A stretch of DNA of 47,859 nucleotides from Desulfosporosinus sp. (GTDB lineage Bacteria; Bacillota; Desulfitobacteriia; Desulfitobacteriales; Desulfitobacteriaceae). How positions within the stretch are numbered: the first letter of the stretch is position 1; each line of letters starts with the position of its first letter. The stretch is taken from assembly GCA_020692355.1 (NCBI GenBank), contig JAIMKP010000021.1:1-47859 (forward strand). Reading direction: 5' to 3'. The translations under genes were made by a program, and so were the position numbers. This document shows positions 44,787-47,859 of the stretch, one piece after another. The notes under the pieces are model-generated. The model saw only the letters and a list, made by a program, of their open reading frames with translations, ran no database searches and was not told where the DNA came from.

Positions 44787-45314
44787 ATGATACGTATTGG
44801 GGTCATCGGACAATCAGGGGATCTACCCATGGAAGTTCAACAATTGGCTGAAGAAGTGGGGCGAGAAATCGCGCTCAGAGGGGCTGTTCTCTTAAGCGGA
44901 GGCACCAATGGGGTGATGGAGTGTGCTTCCAGAGGGGCCCAAGAGGCCGGGGGACTTGTCGTTGGCATTCTTCCCGGTGATACCCTGGACATGGCGAATC
45001 AATATATCGATATTCCGATCACGACCGGCTTGAGCTTTGATTATCGGAGCTTAATCCTGGTGCATTCCTCTGATGCACTGATTATGATCGGTGGCGGTAA
45101 CGGGACGCTGGGAGAACTATCCACAGCCTATCTGAATCGCAAACCGGTCGTCATTCTGGAACCCACAGGAGGCTGGGCCGGAAAGGTTCGGGGGATGGCT
45201 TATGAACAAGCCTATTTGGATGAAAGAAAAAGCATTCAACTGGACTATGCCCAGACCGCTAAAGAGGCAGTCGATATTGCCATGAGCCGAAGAGGTAAAA
45301 AAATTAGAGAGTAA
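44787..45314 (+). CDS. TIGR00725 (LOG-like, Rossmann) family protein
   Basis: 175 aa from ATG 44787, with AGGAG eleven bases upstream; GTG 44775 overlaps that site. Motifs: IGVIGQSGDLP (N-terminal Rossmann strand), SGGTNGVMECASRGAQEAGG with the PGG-like loop, and IMIGGGNGTLGELSTAYL (GGxGTxxE motif, about residue 105). The family is related to cytokinin-riboside 5'-monophosphate phosphoribohydrolases (LOG), though TIGR00725 members are not characterised. The TAA stop is read within the left end of repeat E (GTAAACTCG). Confidence 0.9.
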   Translation: MIRIGVIGQSGDLPMEVQQLAEEVGREIALRGAVLLSGGTNGVMECASRGAQEAGGLVVGILPGDTLDMANQYIDIPITTGLSFDYRSLILVHSSDALIMIGGGNGTLGELSTAYLNRKPVVILEPTGGWAGKVRGMAYEQAYLDERKSIQLDYAQTAKEAVDIAMSRRGKKIRE

Positions 45315-45528
45315 ACTCGTTCAACTAAAGTTGAACATCGAGACTTCGGTGACGAAAGCCTCCAGTGACGTTAGTGTCCTGTGGACACTAACGCCGAAGC
45401 CGCCAACTGTCAAAGGATGACCTCACGGCTGAGGATGGGTTTCGCCAAAGCCGCCAACCCCAAGAAGAAGACTTTGCGGCGAGGTACCACTCCCACTTGT
45501 AGAAGTGGGAGTCTCACGATTGGATCAA
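45311..45528 (+). repeat. Modular hairpin repeat, copy E
   Basis: Nearly the same as copy C but about 34 bases shorter: it jumps from TTTGCGGCGA directly to GGTACCACTCCC. The lost segment of copy C is flanked by CGA on both sides, fitting slippage or a short-homology deletion. Provides the TAA of the preceding gene. Confidence 0.9.
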
Positions 45529-45548
45529 GAGACAAGGGGGGATAGAGT

Positions 45549-46799
45549 ATGTTCAAAATGAACAAGACCGAGAAAAACTGGGCCTTCTATGACTGGGGCA
45601 ACTCAGCCTACAGTATGACGGTTACCTCCACGATCCTGCCACTCTATTTTAAGTCCGTGTTTGTGAACGGGGGTGGGGATGCGGCTCTCTCGACCGCTTA
45701 TTGGGGGTATGCCAACTCAGTTTCAACCCTTATTCTGGCGTTTCTGGCCCCAATTTTGGGAACACTGGCCGATTATCGAGGGTATAAGAAGAAATTTTTC
45801 AGTTTGTTTTTTGCCTTAGGCGTGCTGTTTACAGCGTTGCTAGCAGTCGTTCCAAACACCTACTGGCCGATGTTACTAGGGTTTTATATTCTGTCCGCAG
45901 TTGGCTTCTCCGGAAGCCTGATCTTCTATGATGCCTTTTTGGTGGATATCACTACAGAGGATCGGATGGATCGGGTATCAACGTTAGGCTTTGCCTTGGG
46001 CTACATTGGGAGTACGATTCCATTCATCCTGTGCATGGCGATCATCATTTTGGCGCAAGCGGGTAAACTCCCCTTATCAGTGGCCGCCGCATCGCAACTG
46101 TCCTTTGTCTTGACCGCGATTTGGTGGGGGATCTTTACCATCCCGATGCTGAAAAGTGTGAAACAGAAATATGGGATTGATATTGAACCAAACCCGGTGA
46201 AAAACAGCTTTATCCGTCTAGGAAGAACTCTTAAAAACATTCGTCAACATAAAACTTTGTTCATGTTTTTGCTGGCCTATTTCTTTTATATTGATGGCGT
46301 GGATACCATCATTAAAATGGCTACCTCCTATGGAGCCGACCTTGGGATCAGTACCACCAACCTATTGATAATTCTTTTGGCGACCCAATTTGTGGCCTTT
46401 CCGTTTGCTATTCTGTTTGGCCGCTTGGCTGAACGGTTTCGGGGGAAGACCATGCTCTTTGTGGGCATCTTAATCTATACTTTTATTTGCATCTACGCCT
46501 ATTTCCTGAAGACGACGCTCGATTTTTGGATCCTGGCGATGTTGGTGGGAACATCCCAAGGGGGGATTCAGGCTTTGAGCCGTTCGTATTTCGGAAAAAT
46601 CGTACCAAAAGATAATGCCAATGAGTTCTTTGGCTTTTATAACATTTTTGGTAAGTTCGCTGCGATTATGGGACCATTTCTGGTCGGTATCGTGACTCAG
46701 ATAACCGGAAGGACGAACAACGGGGTATTGAGCCTTATTGTGCTCTTTATTATTGGCGGGGCGATATTAATGAAAGTCGCTGACCCTGCAGAGAGCTGA
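45549..46799 (+). CDS. UMF1-family MFS transporter (Atg22-like)
   Basis: 416 aa with about 12 membrane segments. The start MNKTEKNWAFYDWGNSAYS is a strong signature of the UMF1/Atg22 group; other conserved parts are GTLADYRGYKKK after TM2-3 and GGIQALSRSYFGKIVP near residue 340. ATG 45549 follows AGGGGGG. Bacterial members are putative amino-acid or small-molecule exporters of unknown substrate. Only 20 bases separate it from the end of hairpin repeat E, so the repeat lies in its 5' untranslated region. Confidence 0.93.
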   Translation: MFKMNKTEKNWAFYDWGNSAYSMTVTSTILPLYFKSVFVNGGGDAALSTAYWGYANSVSTLILAFLAPILGTLADYRGYKKKFFSLFFALGVLFTALLAVVPNTYWPMLLGFYILSAVGFSGSLIFYDAFLVDITTEDRMDRVSTLGFALGYIGSTIPFILCMAIIILAQAGKLPLSVAAASQLSFVLTAIWWGIFTIPMLKSVKQKYGIDIEPNPVKNSFIRLGRTLKNIRQHKTLFMFLLAYFFYIDGVDTIIKMATSYGADLGISTTNLLIILLATQFVAFPFAILFGRLAERFRGKTMLFVGILIYTFICIYAYFLKTTLDFWILAMLVGTSQGGIQALSRSYFGKIVPKDNANEFFGFYNIFGKFAAIMGPFLVGIVTQITGRTNNGVLSLIVLFIIGGAILMKVADPAES

Positions 46800-46819
46800 C
46801 AAGAAAGGAACGATGTCTT

Positions 46820-47710
46820 CTATTCTACTTTTGTTGCTGACATTTTCTTGGGCAAGGCTGCCAGGATACTCCTGAGCGTAATCGCCACGAGCACGATACC
46901 ACCACCTACAAAAGCCCACGGGCCGGGAGCTTCACCCAAAAATAGAAATACCCAGACCGGATTCAGGATGGGTTCAAGTACCAGGATCAGGATGGCTTCC
47001 AAAGCGGTTGCATGCTTAATGGCTCTTGAAAAGAGAATGTAAGATAGTCCCAGTTGTACCGTCCCCAGGATTGATAGGGATAACCATCCGCTGGCATTCG
47101 GCCAGGACTGGAAAAGGAACGGAAGCCCGATTACAGCCGTTAGGATATTTCCCAGAAACACGGATTCCCAAGGGGAACCATCTTTTTGCATACGCATGAA
47201 GATGTTAAGAAAGGCAAAACTCACTCCGCTGGCCATTCCAAGGGCATTTCCCAAAACGCCCTTGGCGCTAAGACGGTCCAAAAAAAATAAGGCCATGCCG
47301 ACGATCACGATGAATATCGTCACCCAATCGGACAGCTTCGTCTTTTCTTTCAATAGCCATGCCCCTAAGAAAGCCACATAGATGGGTGCAGTATATTGAA
47401 GCAGGATAGCATTGGCAGCCGTGGTATATTTAGTTGCCGCAACAAACAGGGTGACCGTAGCCGTATAGGTCAAGGCTGCACCCATCTGAGCCACCGACCC
47501 GTTGATTTTCGGCTTTCCGAGGGCCAGCAGCATGACAGCAGCCGCGATGGCGCTGCGCACCCCGGCAATAGCCAAGGGATTGGCATTGATAGATTTTATC
47601 AAGAGTCCGCCCAAACTCCAGAGTATCGCCGTGATCAGCAAGAAGAGTATAGCTTTGGGTCTTTCCGTCTTAGTCGGAGAAATGTTAACGTTTAATTCAC
47701 TTAAACTCAA
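46820..47710 (-). CDS. DMT-superfamily EamA transporter
   Basis: 296 aa with about ten membrane segments in two EamA repeats: LITAILWSLGGLLIKSI at the start and a second repeat from GMASGVSFAFLNIFMRMQ. EPILNPVWVFLFLGEAP near the end is a typical EamA motif. The ATG follows AAAGGAT. Members export amino acids or other metabolites; the substrate is unknown. It is convergent with the UMF1 gene, 20 bases away, and no clear terminator lies between. Confidence 0.93.
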   Translation of the reverse strand: MSLSELNVNISPTKTERPKAILFLLITAILWSLGGLLIKSINANPLAIAGVRSAIAAAVMLLALGKPKINGSVAQMGAALTYTATVTLFVAATKYTTAANAILLQYTAPIYVAFLGAWLLKEKTKLSDWVTIFIVIVGMALFFLDRLSAKGVLGNALGMASGVSFAFLNIFMRMQKDGSPWESVFLGNILTAVIGLPFLFQSWPNASGWLSLSILGTVQLGLSYILFSRAIKHATALEAILILVLEPILNPVWVFLFLGEAPGPWAFVGGGIVLVAITLRSILAALPKKMSATKVE

Positions 47711-47756
47711 GGGACATTGATCCTTTCACAAAGATTTTTAGCCACCTGACTCCAAT

Positions 47757-47785
47757 AGCATAACAGTGTTTCGGCTATAATTCAA
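47757..47785 (-). promoter_or_regulatory. SigA-type promoter of the EamA gene
   Basis: On the minus strand, TTGAAT and TATGCT are separated by 17 bases and lie about 47 bases before the start codon. Confidence 0.7.
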
Positions 47786-47823
47786 AGCCTTTTAATTCAC
47801 ATTGGCCCCATGGGAAACAAAAA

Positions 47824-47859
47824 GTGAACTCGTTCAACTAAAGTTGAACATCGAGACTT
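47824..47859 (+). repeat. Modular hairpin repeat, copy F (cut by window end)
   Basis: The left end GTGAACTCGTTCAACT, its hairpin and CATCGAGACTT are visible before the window ends. Confidence 0.85.

Noticed and set aside
1394-47859. The dispersed hairpin repeats as a CRISPR array
   Set aside because: The copies are kilobases apart, not regularly spaced, and no cas genes are present.
1-47859. tRNA, rRNA or known riboswitches
   Set aside because: No cloverleaf, rRNA-like segment or recognisable riboswitch core was seen on either strand by eye; a tRNAscan and Rfam search would settle this.

Overview
The window looks like a chromosomal accessory region of a low-to-mid GC spore-forming-type Firmicute. 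Gene styles (an AGCS symporter, UMF1 and EamA transporters, PadR and XRE regulators, AGGAGG-type ribosome sites, FliK/FlhB-like proteins outside a flagellar cluster) suggest Peptococcaceae, for example the Desulfitobacterium/Desulfosporosinus group. This assignment is inference from style and was not searched. LAYOUT: 15-1394 is an amino-acid:cation symporter. 1.5-8.3 kb is a first defence-like module (HNH nuclease plus a very large Zn-finger helicase, frameshifted and cut at its 3' end), followed by relics. 8.35-9.47 kb is an unusual nitroreductase fused to a DnaA domain-I-like module. 9.76-12.76 kb (minus strand) is a four-gene XRE/PLDc_N/ABC operon with a clear promoter and phased GTTAAC operator sites. 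13.2-13.7 kb is a decayed AAA ATPase. 14.0-22.9 kb is a second module: a 1253-aa protein of unknown function plus a 1618-aa DUF1998-type helicase, an architecture resembling Druantia type III, followed by a 5' stub of an EEP-family nuclease. 23.0-24.15 kb is an archaeal-type AAA ATPase. 24.15-25.8 kb is a mosaic of gene ends (tyrosine recombinase, DUF3427-helicase tail, Dam methylase head, TcmP tail, internally deleted DUF5131). 25.87-26.75 kb is a complete MNT/HEPN toxin-antitoxin pair. 26.8-29.3 kb has a small membrane protein with a slippage repeat, a radical-SAM/SPASM enzyme, an XRE regulator and an internally deleted amidase. 29.6-31.2 kb holds FliK-like (frameshifted), FlhB-like and a possible FlgM relic. 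31.3-31.9 kb is an HD-domain protein. 32.0-36.3 kb has a Phd stub, an unknown truncated protein, and an intact NUDIX plus PLD-helicase-DUF3427 pair. 36.5-41.5 kb has a second copy of the small membrane protein and a wrecked Wadjet-type (TIGR02678/TIGR02680) locus whose first surviving gene is fused to a NUDIX fragment. 42.0-44.2 kb is a probable metal or metalloid efflux locus (split permease, His-rich protein, His-rich PadR) around a perfect 12-7-12 inverted repeat. 44.8-47.7 kb holds TIGR00725, UMF1-type MFS and EamA proteins. TWO SIGNALS cut across the region. First, a modular hairpin repeat family (starting GTGAACTCGTT, ending GATTGGATCAA) occurs about seven times, usually directly on a stop codon. 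Second, many genes survive only as heads, tails, or head-tail joins with the middle deleted, and several short (42-74 bp) gene-end segments occur twice. The two large helicase modules also share homologous upstream leaders, including a 59-bp block with 4 mismatches. Intact candidate systems are the DruH/DruE-like pair, the MNT/HEPN pair and the NUDIX/PLD-helicase pair; the HNH/helicase and Wadjet loci appear broken.
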